The translations under genes were made by a program, and so were the position numbers. Below are positions 1-9,087 of a DNA stretch of 64,000 bases, one piece after another. Below the pieces are notes generated by a model, which saw only the letters and a list, made by a program, of their open reading frames with translations, did no database searches and was not told the origin of the DNA. Position 1 is the first letter of the stretch. Each line of letters starts with the position of its first letter. The DNA is taken from NCBI GenBank assembly GCA_047495785.1, contig JBLDXI010000009.1, forward strand, positions 682,001 through 746,000, in the 5' to 3' direction. The stretch comes from Lepidodermella squamata (lineage: Eukaryota; Gastrotricha).

Positions 1-493
1 TTGGGTTCTAGTCATCGATATCACTATGACTATTGTCATAGCGACCAGGCGTGCAACTGCTGAAGCAGTTCAAATGATCATTGGTCACCTGTTTGGTGAC
101 GCAGCAAGCCCTTATATTGTCGGCATTGTAAGTAAAATTCAATCTGAGTTTCATTTATCTAATCTGCTTTTGCTCGTTTAGATATCTGACCAACTTCAAA
201 AAGTTGAGGGTGGAGCCACCAACGCCCAAATACAGTTCGTTGCTATGCAACAGGCGCTGTTCATCACCACCTTCATCGTCGTTATCAGTGGCTGTCTCTT
301 CTTGTTCGCCAGCTTGTACATCAACGAGGACGCTGCAAATGCGAAAAAGATGTCTCAGAAAGACCCAAACAGTGCTATTACTGCTGATGATAAACAGGCC
401 AAAGTTGAACAAGACATCCCGCTGCTGACCGCAGATCCTGCTGATGTAACAGTGACCCCAGCGCCGCCGAGCAATGATAGCAGCAAAGTATAG
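1..493 (+). CDS. Spinster-like (SPNS) MFS transporter, 3' end only
   Basis: Two exons are visible, 1-127 (frame starts at base 2) and 182-493, joined across a 54-nt GT..AG intron; the stop is TAG at 491-493. The first exon reads ATRRATAEAVQMIIGHLFGD followed by a hydrophobic stretch, and the second begins ISDQLQ and contains the last membrane segment (FITTFIVVISGCLFLFASLY) and a hydrophilic tail. The RRATA..VQ....HL.GDA pattern before the last helices is characteristic of Spinster-type major-facilitator proteins, which in animals export lysosomal lysophospholipids or sphingosine-1-phosphate. The 5' part, with most of the helices, lies outside the window. Family assignment is good; the paralogue (SPNS1/2/3) cannot be set from this fragment. 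Confidence 0.7.
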
Positions 494-1560
494 TATTAGA
501 AATCTGGTCTATTTCAGCTGTTTCTGTTTGATTTTGAATCAAAGTCTTGTGCGATTTTCGCTCGATTATAACCTATAACTTGAAAATCGTGCGTCCTCAT
601 TCGGTGATAGCCGCTTGTAAATTCATGAGCTTGTTCATGTTTCAATTTCTTCCAAAGTTGTTGCTTCAGATTGGTGTTCAGGATTTGTTAATGGTTTATT
701 CAAATGGGCTTTCTCGGCTTTCCAGTTATTATAACTTGACGCCTATTGAAGCGATATTTCTAATCTAAAAGCTTGTAAATCTAAGTCGTTTTTTTGACTA
801 AATCGTCTTGGCAATCCATTTTATCAGAACCCCTGATTATTTCTAATTATTAATACCGCTCTTTTTCCACCCGGGGAGCGGATTCAGCATTTGTTGTAGT
901 CCCTTTTCTCGAACGTTTGTCAAGTGTTTTGTTGTTTGATTTCTTTTTCCAGGTCTTGTTGGAACTGCTGCTTGAATATTACATTGATTTTATCAACAAA
1001 TATTTTAATTGCTTGCGACCTGTTTCGATGATTGTCAGGATTTTCATTTTCATTTATCTTTTTGTGCCAATCGCGTTTGTAAAATTGGTAATGGGCATCT
1101 CATAGCTTATTTGAATGTAAACTTAAGCCTCATTCCGCACAATATCAAAGTCGTGTAAAGATAATTTGTTCATTCTGCTCGGAAGATTCCTAGAAAACAT
1201 TAAAATGCGCCGAAAAATGCTCCGCAATTGAATCTCGTTCACGGGAGCGTAGTAATGAGAACTGCCATTAGTATCGAACTGTATTGATATAATCCGCTCA
1301 AACGGCGTAACACTTACTGGGTGCGTATCAGGTGTAATTTTGATTTCGAGATTTCGAAGCCCTCCATTATTAATTCTGCTTGCACGATTCCGCAATAAAA
1401 CCGTTATATCACCAAAAGTGTTTTGAAGTTCGACTTTGGTTTATTAGCATAACCTTAGGTAACAAAATCAGTAATTACAACAGAAGCGGCTTGAGATTGA
1501 CAACGCCAAAACGATAACAACAAAGTATAAATACAAACTAGAATGAGCAAATAATGCAAG
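494..1560. other. Spacer, one unassigned minus-strand ORF
   Basis: AT-rich sequence between the converging ends of the Spinster-like gene and KMT5A. The only coding hint is a minus-strand open frame of about 100 codons (roughly 1436-1123) with no ATG near its start. It carries a possible acceptor before 1430, a good donor-like GTAAGT inside, and another acceptor (TTTTCTAG) further on, so it could be one or more 3' exons of an unknown gene or part of the KMT5A 3' UTR. No family is recognised. Confidence 0.3.
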
Positions 1561-2545
1561 TCAACAGGCCAACCACGGATGAGATGCTAGCGACTCGGGA
1601 TTGCGATCACCGTAATCATAGAGGATTTCTTCACCTGCGGAGATGTCTCGGGTCGCAACGAGAAGAACCCTCGGCTTCTCCTGAGGAGATGTTCGGCCAC
1701 CTCTCGAATTTCCATCATTATCCTGAGGAAATACTACACACCGCGTGACGCAATTGCCATTTCGCTTGTGATTAACCAGTCGGCCCATTCTGCCAGACTC
1801 TGAGGTGGCGTCGACACAGAAACGGCGTCCCTGAAAAATAAAAATAATTACATTTGTTCGAATCGAGTTGATAAGGACCTTACCTTGAAAAGAAAGTAGA
1901 GCATGTAACATCCAACCGTAGGATCCTCGGCGTACTTCTCCTCTCGTTTCCGAGCCTCAGTGACACTGACTAGTTCTCCAAAATACTCAACGACATATTC
2001 GCCTTTTTGAAACGGTCTTGTGGCAATGACACCCCGCCCTTTATCCGGAAAAAACTCGACCTGGAATAAGCCAACATCTGACGTTACTGACTCAGCACTC
2101 TTCCCATTTAACAAACCTTCAAGCCATCCTCGGAGCCGGTAAGAATTCTCTTTTCCATTGCCGCTTGTTGTTCAACCTGATAAAGCCAGCGATAAAGATA
2201 GGTATTCAAAAATAATTCAACTGCGTCCCACCTTGGACTGAGCCTCGAGCTTCCTCGAGCTTCTGCGCTGGAAGAAATCAGTGATCTGCGTCTGTCCATT
2301 TTGGTTATCGTGGTCAACAGACCTAAAACGTTATGACATGGAGAATGCTTTTGATCATGCTGTAAATCTTACTTGCTACGACGCGACGCTTTAGATTTAT
2401 TAGCGGGCTTTGTTGGTTTAGCCTCTGGTTTTTTCACTACAGCAGACGAAGGGTTTGCATTTTGAACATTCTGAAGCTTTTCTTTTGTTGATCCTTTATT
2501 AAACGACGACTTCTTGGCTTTCAGCGTCCGAGTTATTTCGGCCAT
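1561..2545 (-). CDS. KMT5A: KMT5A / PR-Set7 (SETD8) histone H4K20 monomethyltransferase
   Basis: Five exons on the minus strand (2373-2545, 2232-2322, 2117-2176, 1884-2060, 1561-1830) give 256 aa with all phases agreeing. The enzyme monomethylates histone H4 lysine 20 in chromatin and is needed for S phase and mitosis. Residues 109-256 form the SET domain: DKGRGVIAT at its start, the RLVNH...GNC motif, and YDYGDR...HPWL at the C-terminus, all as in vertebrate KMT5A. Residues 68-75 read QTQITDFF, a PCNA-interacting motif with the TD specialisation of CRL4-Cdt2 degrons, followed by RRSSRK as in the vertebrate protein. The N-terminal ~57 residues are Lys/Ser/Pro-rich. It is shorter than the human protein (393 aa), mainly at the N-terminus. 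Introns are 50-56 nt. Confidence 0.9.
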
Positions 2546-3647
2546 TCGTCAACAAGGAAATAAGTCTAGAGAATAATTAGTAGCAAATATAAAGTATAAG
2601 TAAATATATACATAGGCATTTATAGGTAGCAGAATTACATATTTACGTTGCGCACCGTTCAGAGGTTCAGACAATCGATTCGAATAATAGACTGTAGCCC
2701 TATTTGTCTCAAGATCTCTACCAACTGAATGCTGCACACTGCAGTGATCCTAGAAATGTCTCAGAGTAGCGATTAGCGAAATCCTTAAAATAAATAACAC
2801 AACAGACACGGCACCAAGTCCGTCTGAGATGGGCGCGCAATAATTGCCAGCTTGAAAGGTGTCCAAATTACAGAATTTGGGTATTCTCCACTATATTGCA
2901 CAGGAGATTCCAACTTATAACTTGCCGATAAACGAACCTTGAACCTTTCACACGCATCACGCATTAACATCTGCAAGCATGTGCATTTTGCATTTTGCAT
3001 ACTGAACTTACTCATCACATAAAAACAAAATGTATTCGGTATTCGAAGATCAAAAATGATTGCGCATCCTAATCAACTAAGTACTACACCTAACAGAATT
3101 ATAAAGATGTACATACTTATAATGCACATCAGCAATAAATGTCAATACGCCGAGAGCCGAGACCATAGAGATCAAGTTTCAACGACTGTAAGGTGTAAGA
3201 ACGATAACGTGGCGGTATCCAAAGGTACGAGCTCTGCAGAGAGCAATTACGAATTACAACAAGTAACAAGTGAAAGTATAGGTGACGGGTGAAGGAATTG
3301 TCTCCTTTTTTCGCCGCAAACAAATCTAAAATTGGCTAAACCTATGAGATTTTATTTTTTCCGAAAGCAAAGTAGGAGCGCATAGCGAAAGAAGTTTTGA
3401 GTTCTGAAAAACTAACACGATGCCTGAAAAACTGAACACCTATGACTACGAAAACTACACGCGCGCCAACTGACAACCAAAGGGCAAAAGTGCGCCAAAA
3501 GATTTGAATTGATAGTTTTTGAACTCCACTGTCAATAAAATTCAGTGAATATATAAATAAATATGTTAACTGATATTACAAAAAATTTAGTTGTTAATGG
3601 CGGTATTTTTTTGAAATTGTCGAAAGGCGCCTTTTGACGGGGATCCA
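2546..3647. other. Intergenic, KMT5A upstream region
   Basis: AT-rich DNA upstream of KMT5A and left of the retrotransposon. Short open frames on both strands show no recognisable family or splice structure. It presumably holds the KMT5A promoter, but I see no clear core element. Its last ~15 bases (acggggatcca) may be the broken left edge of the older LINE into which the retrotransposon landed. Confidence 0.4.
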
Positions 3648-3660
3648 AGAAGCAGTCTTC
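3648..3660. repeat. Target-site duplication, left copy
   Basis: The 13-mer agaagcagtcttc here is repeated exactly at 8076-8088. The two copies bracket the two-ORF non-LTR element and its TTG-repeat tail, which is the signature of target-primed insertion. Confidence 0.85.
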
Positions 3661-3743
3661 TGCGATTGAATATTAAATTTTCTGAGATCGTATTAAGCTT
3701 GAATTGTAAGCGAACCAGCTGGACGAGAAGAGTGCTGAAGGGC

Positions 3744-4796
3744 ATGCAGACAACATCGTCTACACCGCTAAACCACGACAACATTGGAACGAACAGGAAA
3801 AGACCGAAAACAATGTCCCCCGAAGACGAAGCCAAACAGCAAGAGCAGTTACGCAGTCTGTCGACAGCACTGGACGACTACGCGAAAAGAGACGCGGAAA
3901 GCATGGATCCCGGTCTTCGCCTGCTTCTGCAAGGGGTGAGCATGCTTTTGTCAATTGAGGGTAACCGCAAAACTAATGAGCGTCTGGATGCTCTCGAGGA
4001 CAAGGCTAGCACAATGGAAGCGACCCTTGACTCTTTGATAACAAGCTCGGAATCACTTGAACGCAAGATGGCGGCTAATGTAGCATCGGCAAAAACTGCA
4101 ACGGCGAAGGCAACGTCATGGGCTGCGAATGCCTCACGTGAAGCAAAAGCAACATCTGTGCTCCACAATCTAGCTGAGCTGCGCCGTACGGCCAATGCTA
4201 TCTGGGACGAAAGGAAGGCCAATACAAAACTTGTGTTCTTTAAGCTTGGCATCGTGAATGGTGTTGAGGCATTCCTATCGAAGTTCAATGCCCTCTCGAT
4301 TGGCACAAAACCGGTCAAGAAAATATTTGAAGAAGCAGCCCCATCGGAGGTCAGCTCAACTGAAATTGAAACGAAAGCGAGGAACGGCTCATCACTAAAG
4401 AAAACCATCACCGTAGTCACTTTTAAAAACTTGAAATCAAAATCGAAAGAGATCTTCTCCAAGGAAATGAATGCGGCGATGCTCAGTATCGGGGTGGCCT
4501 TTAAGCAACATGAAGGGCCGAAGGAGCGGCATGTCCGTTCGAAGTTAATCGAACGTGCTAAGTGTTTATCCAGAAACGAAGAGGAGTTCAAGAAGTGGAA
4601 GATAAAAACGGGCTTCATGGTCCGCGCAGACACCAATGTGGCATTCTGGTACCACGAAGGCCTGAACTCTGCGATTCTGATGGAGGATGCACTGGTTGAA
4701 GTCTGGTTCAACGAAAAATCCATCGATGAAGTGATAAACATGGCACTGCCGGGCGTTGGCTTTGGCGATGAGGATATCGAGGCTATGACACAATAG
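3744..4796 (+). CDS. Retrotransposon ORF1 protein
   Basis: The first ATG in the frame is at 3744, giving 350 aa; the frame is open from 3666 but without an earlier ATG. Residues ~30-150 are rich in Ala/Glu/Lys/Ser with heptad-like spacing (a likely coiled coil), followed from about 165 by a compact region (TKLVFFKLGIVNG ... ITVVTFKN ... TGFMVRADTN) that could be an RRM-like nucleic-acid-binding fold. This resembles ORF1p of L1-like elements, an RNA-binding chaperone that packages element RNA. No CCHC knuckle was seen. It ends in TAG at 4794-4796, after which the same frame stays open into ORF2. Confidence 0.7.
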   Translation: MQTTSSTPLNHDNIGTNRKRPKTMSPEDEAKQQEQLRSLSTALDDYAKRDAESMDPGLRLLLQGVSMLLSIEGNRKTNERLDALEDKASTMEATLDSLITSSESLERKMAANVASAKTATAKATSWAANASREAKATSVLHNLAELRRTANAIWDERKANTKLVFFKLGIVNGVEAFLSKFNALSIGTKPVKKIFEEAAPSEVSSTEIETKARNGSSLKKTITVVTFKNLKSKSKEIFSKEMNAAMLSIGVAFKQHEGPKERHVRSKLIERAKCLSRNEEEFKKWKIKTGFMVRADTNVAFWYHEGLNSAILMEDALVEVWFNEKSIDEVINMALPGVGFGDEDIEAMTQ

Positions 4797-7700
4797 GATA
4801 AAGACCGACCTGATCCACTAAGAATATGCTGTTGGAACATTTGTGGTAGTTCAAGAACGATGAACAACAAAGTTAATCAATTTGTCTGTGAATTCGCAAT
4901 ATTCTGCTTTCTAGAAGCTTTCCACTGTAATTACATCCCTATTAAATCGCACAATATCTACCACGTTGAGCCCACTATTGCTGTCTCTGGCATGGGAAGG
5001 CCTAGTGGTGGCCTCGCCCTTGGAGTCTGCAAAAACATTGAGGATCGCGTGAAAATTCTGCACCATGATAATAACTCCATCTGGCTTACGATCGATGTAC
5101 ATATATTAGTTGTTTTTCTGTACTTTCGCCCAGGCTTAACCAGCGAAAGACGTGAATTCTTTCAAAAAACTGTTGCTACCTTTGACGAGCTGCATGCTAC
5201 GCACTGCTTTAAAAACTGGTTCTTCTTTGGTGACCTGAATGTACGCATTGGGGCTGACGACTGGGCGGAAGACGCTGACGCTCTGTTCTGGGAAGATGAG
5301 GCACCTTGCCCGGCTCGTGTCTCGGAGGATGTAATTAAGTCTAAAGAGAGCGAAGTCAGACTGCTTCGAGAAATGACTCACGAGCTAGACTGCACTGTGG
5401 CCAATGGAAGGCTGGGACAAGACGCAGGTGTTGGAAAATTAACGCGTCCTAAATCGGAAGCCGTGCTTGATTACTTACTTGTCTCGAACAACATAACCTT
5501 TCAGGAACTCGACTTCTGGGTGCACGAAGACTCAATGGGTTCTGATCACCGCCCGATCTGCGCTACACTGTTTAAGCCAAGCAATATCCCTAAAACAGGC
5601 CAGACCGACGAAGTGAAGCCCAAAATTCCGCAGATGTCGACTCTTCTCGACGTCACCCTGACCAAAGGTGTGGCGGCGTACTGGGATTCAAGAATGAATT
5701 ACCTTCAAAAGAAGTTAGAGACAGACAATCCCGACGAGCAGCTACAAACGATAATGCAACTTCTACAACCCGCGTTTATTACCAGGCCGGCAAGAGGTCC
5801 ACTCAAGGCAACTAATCAGTCGATACTACTGGAGAAAATCATCATGGATCGTTCTAACAGGGAACTTTTCCGGGCTTTCCGCGAACAAAACGAGTCCTGC
5901 GAGACGGCTATAAAAGTATCTGACTGGTGGAAACACTGCAAATCCCTCTTCTCTGGTACAAGCACAGCCAACTTCAAACCAAACAGAGCTGTTAAAGTTG
6001 ACGCCTTGGACAAATCACTCGAACTCGATGAAATAAAATCTGTCATTGACAACCTGGCTGTTGATAAGGCACCGGGATACGATGGTATAACTGCCCGCGC
6101 TATTAAGGCTAATGACACGACCAAGAACTTCTTCTCTCACGTTGCCTACTGGTTCCTCAAGAACTGTTTCGAGAAGTCGTCTTTCCCAACACCGCTCAAA
6201 GAAGTCACCATGACCGCTATTTTCAAAAAAGGCGACAAGCTCGATCCGAATAACTACAGAACCATATCGCTAATGCCGCTGTTCTATCGAATTTACTCAA
6301 AAGTGCTGTACACTCGCCTCTATCGCTGGGCTGAGGATAACAAAATTCTTCCGCCAAACCAGTTCGGATTCCGCGAAGACATGGGTGCGTCCGAAGCAGC
6401 TGCAGTACTGATCGCTGCGATTGCAAACGCGCTAAAGGAGAAGGGTGGGTATCTAATTGCCTGTTTCTTTGACTTCGTTAAAGCTTTTGATCGCGTCCCC
6501 CATGATATTCTGTTCGAGACTCTATTTCAGAAAGGCGTCTCTTCTCACTTCATCTCAGTGCTGTCCGACTTGTATCAAAACAGCTTTGCCCGTCTCCGTG
6601 TCGGTAAATCATCAACTGAGCCGTTCGACCTAGAGCAAGGCGTTAAACAAGGTGACGCTCTATCGCCACTCCTCTTCTCCATACTGATCAGCGACTTGCC
6701 GGACTTCCTTTCAAAATGCGGCGTCAATAGCGAGGCAAAAATCAACAACGAGACGGCGCTAGCGGCACTGAAATTTGCTGATGATACCACTGGTCTTTCC
6801 AGAAGTGTCGCTAATATGCAAAGACTAATCAACGCTGTCGACAGTTTCGCTAAACTCCGTGGTATGGAAATTAACACGTCCAAAACGAAGATTGTTATCT
6901 TTTGCAAACGGCGCACTGACTTTATCTTGTCTATTGCCAAGGCTTTCTCGCTCAACGGTATCCAAATCGAGTGCGTATGGACGTTCAAATACCTTGGAAT
7001 TCCGCTTGCATTCAACCTGAACTGGAGAGAGGCCACCTCAACAGGTATATCTCGCGGTCTAACGACCTTTGCGGCGATAAAGAGGAGAGGGATCCACATT
7101 GCTCAACTGAAAAGGTCACAGTTGGACACACTGATCGATGTAAAGATATATGGCTCAGCACTGTATGGCGCTCAGTTGTGGGGCGCCTTTACCGGAGCGG
7201 ACATCGATAGGCCGTTGCTTAGAACCCACAAGCTAGCCTGGGGACTTAACTCCTGTACTTCGAACATAAGGACGTCTTGCGAACTGGGGCTAAAGTCGAA
7301 AACGACGCAAGCCCGCATGATGAGTACCGCCTTCTTCCTCAAGTTGAGTAACAGCCGCAATGCGCTGGCAAGAGCGGCTTTCTCAGGGTTACTAGAAAAT
7401 GACTACAAATTCAACCCGATCATCAGGGTCTCCCAACTCCTACGAGCCAGCGCACCCAATTTCGAATGGATTACTGGCCTGTCGCCGCGAGAAATGGCCT
7501 CGATGGAACGCTCTTTACAGGAAAAGGCGGCAATGTTGACAGAGCAGCAAACAATGGAGTGCATGAGGGATAAATACATCATTGGCCCGAGCCTATCGTT
7601 TGGCAGCTTGGAGAAATATGGAACCAGCCTGCGGAAGGATCTAACGAGGGTTGTTGTCCAAATTAGAACCGGTTCTGCCTTCAAACCATTTAAATTGATA

Positions 7701-7961
7701 TCAAAAGGGGCCTCTACCATCTGCTGTATTGAGTGCGGCGCACCGGTGCTGATCTCAATGGTAACGGAACACCTGACTGAAGACTGCGCTGGCTGCCCCG
7801 TTCCCTCGGTCTTCAGAGCAATGCATCTTCAAAATGTCAACCTATGGGATATTGCAAATGACACGGAGAGGAGGCTACTTGTCACCGCCCTGAAGAAATC
7901 GCTGCAGAAGTTCAAATCTGTTTATTATTCAAATGTTATAATTTTAAATAATAATGTGTGA
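4797..7961 (+). CDS. Retrotransposon ORF2: AP-like endonuclease and reverse transcriptase
   Basis: The first ATG is at 4860 (1033 aa), but the endonuclease fold already begins upstream: the in-frame sequence just before that ATG reads RICCWNICGSS, the usual first strand with its catalytic Asn. Translation therefore probably starts upstream of 4860 or enters from ORF1. Endonuclease signatures are FLEAF, FFGDLNVRIG and SDHRPIC. The reverse transcriptase follows: APGYDGI, NYRTISLMP, the catalytic segment FFDFVKAFDRVPHD, EQGVKQGDALSPLLF, and KFADDTTG with the catalytic Asp pair. Near the C-terminus CIECGAP...H...DCAGC looks like a zinc knuckle. It nicks target DNA and copies element RNA by target-primed reverse transcription. 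No internal stop or frameshift was noticed, so it may be functional. Confidence 0.9.
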   Translation, partial: DKDRPDPLRICCWNICGSSRTMNNKVNQFVCEFAIFCFLEAFHCNYIPIKSHNIYHVEPTIAVSGMGRPSGGLALGVCKNIEDRVKILHHDNNSIWLTIDVHILVVFLYFRPGLTSERREFFQKTVATFDELHATHCFKNWFFFGDLNVRIGADDWAEDADALFWEDEAPCPARVSEDVIKSKESEVRLLREMTHELDCTVANGRLGQDAGVGKLTRPKSEAVLDYLLVSNNITFQELDFWVHEDSMGSDHRPICATLFKPSNIPKTGQTDEVKPKIPQMSTLLDVTLTKGVAAYWDSRMNYLQKKLETDNPDEQLQTIMQLLQPAFITRPARGPLKATNQSILLEKIIMDRSNRELFRAFREQNESCETAIKVSDWWKHCKSLFSGTSTANFKPNRAVKVDALDKSLELDEIKSVIDNLAVDKAPGYDGITARAIKANDTTKNFFSHVAYWFLKNCFEKSSFPTPLKEVTMTAIFKKGDKLDPNNYRTISLMPLFYRIYSKVLYTRLYRWAEDNKILPPNQFGFREDMGASEAAAVLIAAIANALKEKGGYLIACFFDFVKAFDRVPHDILFETLFQKGVSSHFISVLSDLYQNSFARLRVGKSSTEPFDLEQGVKQGDALSPLLFSILISDLPDFLSKCGVNSEAKINNETALAALKFADDTTGLSRSVANMQRLINAVDSFAKLRGMEINTSKTKIVIFCKRRTDFILSIAKAFSLNGIQIECVWTFKYLGIPLAFNLNWREATSTGISRGLTTFAAIKRRGIHIAQLKRSQLDTLIDVKIYGSALYGAQLWGAFTGADIDRPLLRTHKLAWGLNSCTSNIRTSCELGLKSKTTQARMMSTAFFLKLSNSRNALARAAFSGLLENDYKFNPIIRVSQLLRASAPNFEWITGLSPREMASMERSLQEKAAMLTEQQTMECMRDKYIIGPSLSFGSLEKYGTSLRKDLTRVVVQIRTGSAFKPFKLISKGASTICCIECGAPVLISMVTEHLTEDCAGCPVPSVFRAMHLQNVNLWDIANDTERRLLVTALKKSLQKFKSVYYSNVIILNNNV

Positions 7962-8059
7962 AAAGTAGACTAAGTTGTATTATGTAACTCTGCTAGTTCG
8001 CTATATCTACTGAGTACTATTTTTTTGATTGGATCAGTGATCGGTCAATAAAGAAACGA

Positions 8060-8074
8060 TTGTTGTTGTTGTTG
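8060..8074 (+). repeat. (TTG)n tail of the retrotransposon
   Basis: About five TTG units immediately precede the right target-site duplication. Short 3' simple repeats instead of poly(A) are typical of several non-LTR clades. Confidence 0.75.
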
Positions 8075-8075
8075 T

Positions 8076-8088
8076 AGAAGCAGTCTTC
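8076..8088. repeat. Target-site duplication, right copy
   Basis: Exact copy of the 13-mer at 3648-3660. The bases that follow are in frame with the downstream, older reverse-transcriptase fragment. Confidence 0.85.
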
Positions 8089-9087
8089 ATTAACGAATTG
8101 CCAGTTCAATGCAAAAACAGCATCGCATCGCTGTTCGCCGACGACACAACGATCGTGGCCCGTGGGAAGACGCCTGAAGAAGTCAAGGCGAAGCTAGAGG
8201 CGGACCTTCGCAGTATCGGCGATTGGTTACACGCCAACTGTCTCAAAGTGAATCGGGACAAATCTAATTATATGTTTTTGTCTAACCAACAGGCTTCTGC
8301 TCCAGAAATTCGATTCGGTGAAGTCGATCTGCCGCCACTTGACCACGTGAAAATCCTGGGAGTCTATCTGGACTCAAAGCTCACCATGGAAAAGCACGTC
8401 GATCATCTGATCAAAGCCGCAAGAAGTGGTACCTACGCACTACGTAAAGCGGCTCGGCACACCGACCTGAAGACTCGAACAATGATGTACGACGGCATCA
8501 TCGGGTCGAAGTTCAACTACTGCGACGCCGTCATCGATCAGGGCTGCAAGACCCAGCTGGATCGACTTCAACACGCGCAAAACAAAGCCGTTCGTGCCGT
8601 TCTCGACGTCAGTCCTGACGTGCCCGCCGATGAAGTTCTCGTGCGATTGCGATGGGTGAATCTGCAAGGCAAACGACTGGTCCACCTGGCTACAACCATG
8701 TGGAAGTGCAGCAGGGATCCTGAGACCCCCGAGGCACTCTCGTCGCTAGTCAAGCCGATGAACCAACAGCATGACCACAACACTCGAGGCGCCGCCACCG
8801 GGAAGTACGTCAAGCCATCGTGCAAGCTCGCCACAGGCCAGCGCTCGTTCCCAACCAAGGCCATCCAGTGGTGGAACCAGCTGCCAGCGAAGATCAGGCT
8901 GTCTGCTACCACAAAGGCGTGCCGGCAAGCCACGCTCGAATTCCTACGCGAACAGGCCAAACACGACGCCATCATCAAGGCGAATAGCGAGCGAAAGAAG
9001 AAGGAACTCAACGCCTCTCTGCAGCCGCAGGTCGCGTTCAATCCGTACTCCAAAGCCGCCTTCGTCTACAACTACGTGCCGAACTAA
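8077..9087 (+). pseudogene. 5'-truncated older LINE reverse transcriptase (different clade)
   Basis: This open frame starts between RT motifs B and C (VFINELP...) and runs through ASLFADDTT (catalytic motif C), a thumb region (LGVYLDSKLTMEKHVDHL) and the C-terminal tail to TAA at 9085-9087. Fingers, palm motif A and any endonuclease are missing, so it is a fragment that cannot act on its own. Its sequence is unlike the adjacent full-length element and fits CR1/Jockey-type LINEs. Joining across the young insertion (3647 to 8076) keeps an open frame reading TGIQEAVFINELP, which looks like an internally deleted version of the usual GxPQGS...LF.INDLP block. The open frame over 330 codons means it is not very old. 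Confidence 0.75.

Larger units (their letters stand above)
3661..8075 (+). mobile_element. Apparently full-length APE-type non-LTR retrotransposon
   Basis: The 4.4-kb element is bounded by a perfect 13-bp target-site duplication (3648-3660 and 8076-8088). It encodes an ORF1 protein, then an endonuclease plus reverse transcriptase polyprotein, and ends with AATAAA (8047) and a (TTG)n tail at about 8060-8074. The exact duplication and the two long open frames suggest recent insertion. ORF1 begins only ~80 bp inside the element, so the 5' UTR is either very short or missing (mild 5' truncation). The clade is not certain from sequence alone: endonuclease-type LINEs of the Jockey/R1/I/Tad kind are all possible. 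The one odd feature is a single TAG separating ORF1 and ORF2 in the same frame. Confidence 0.9.

Noticed and set aside
3666-3743. Start of retrotransposon ORF1 at 3666
   Set aside because: That codon is TTG. The first in-frame ATG is at 3744.
3878-4870. 330-codon minus-strand frame opposite ORF1
   Set aside because: Shadow of ORF1: Ser/Phe-rich low-complexity translation with no family resemblance.
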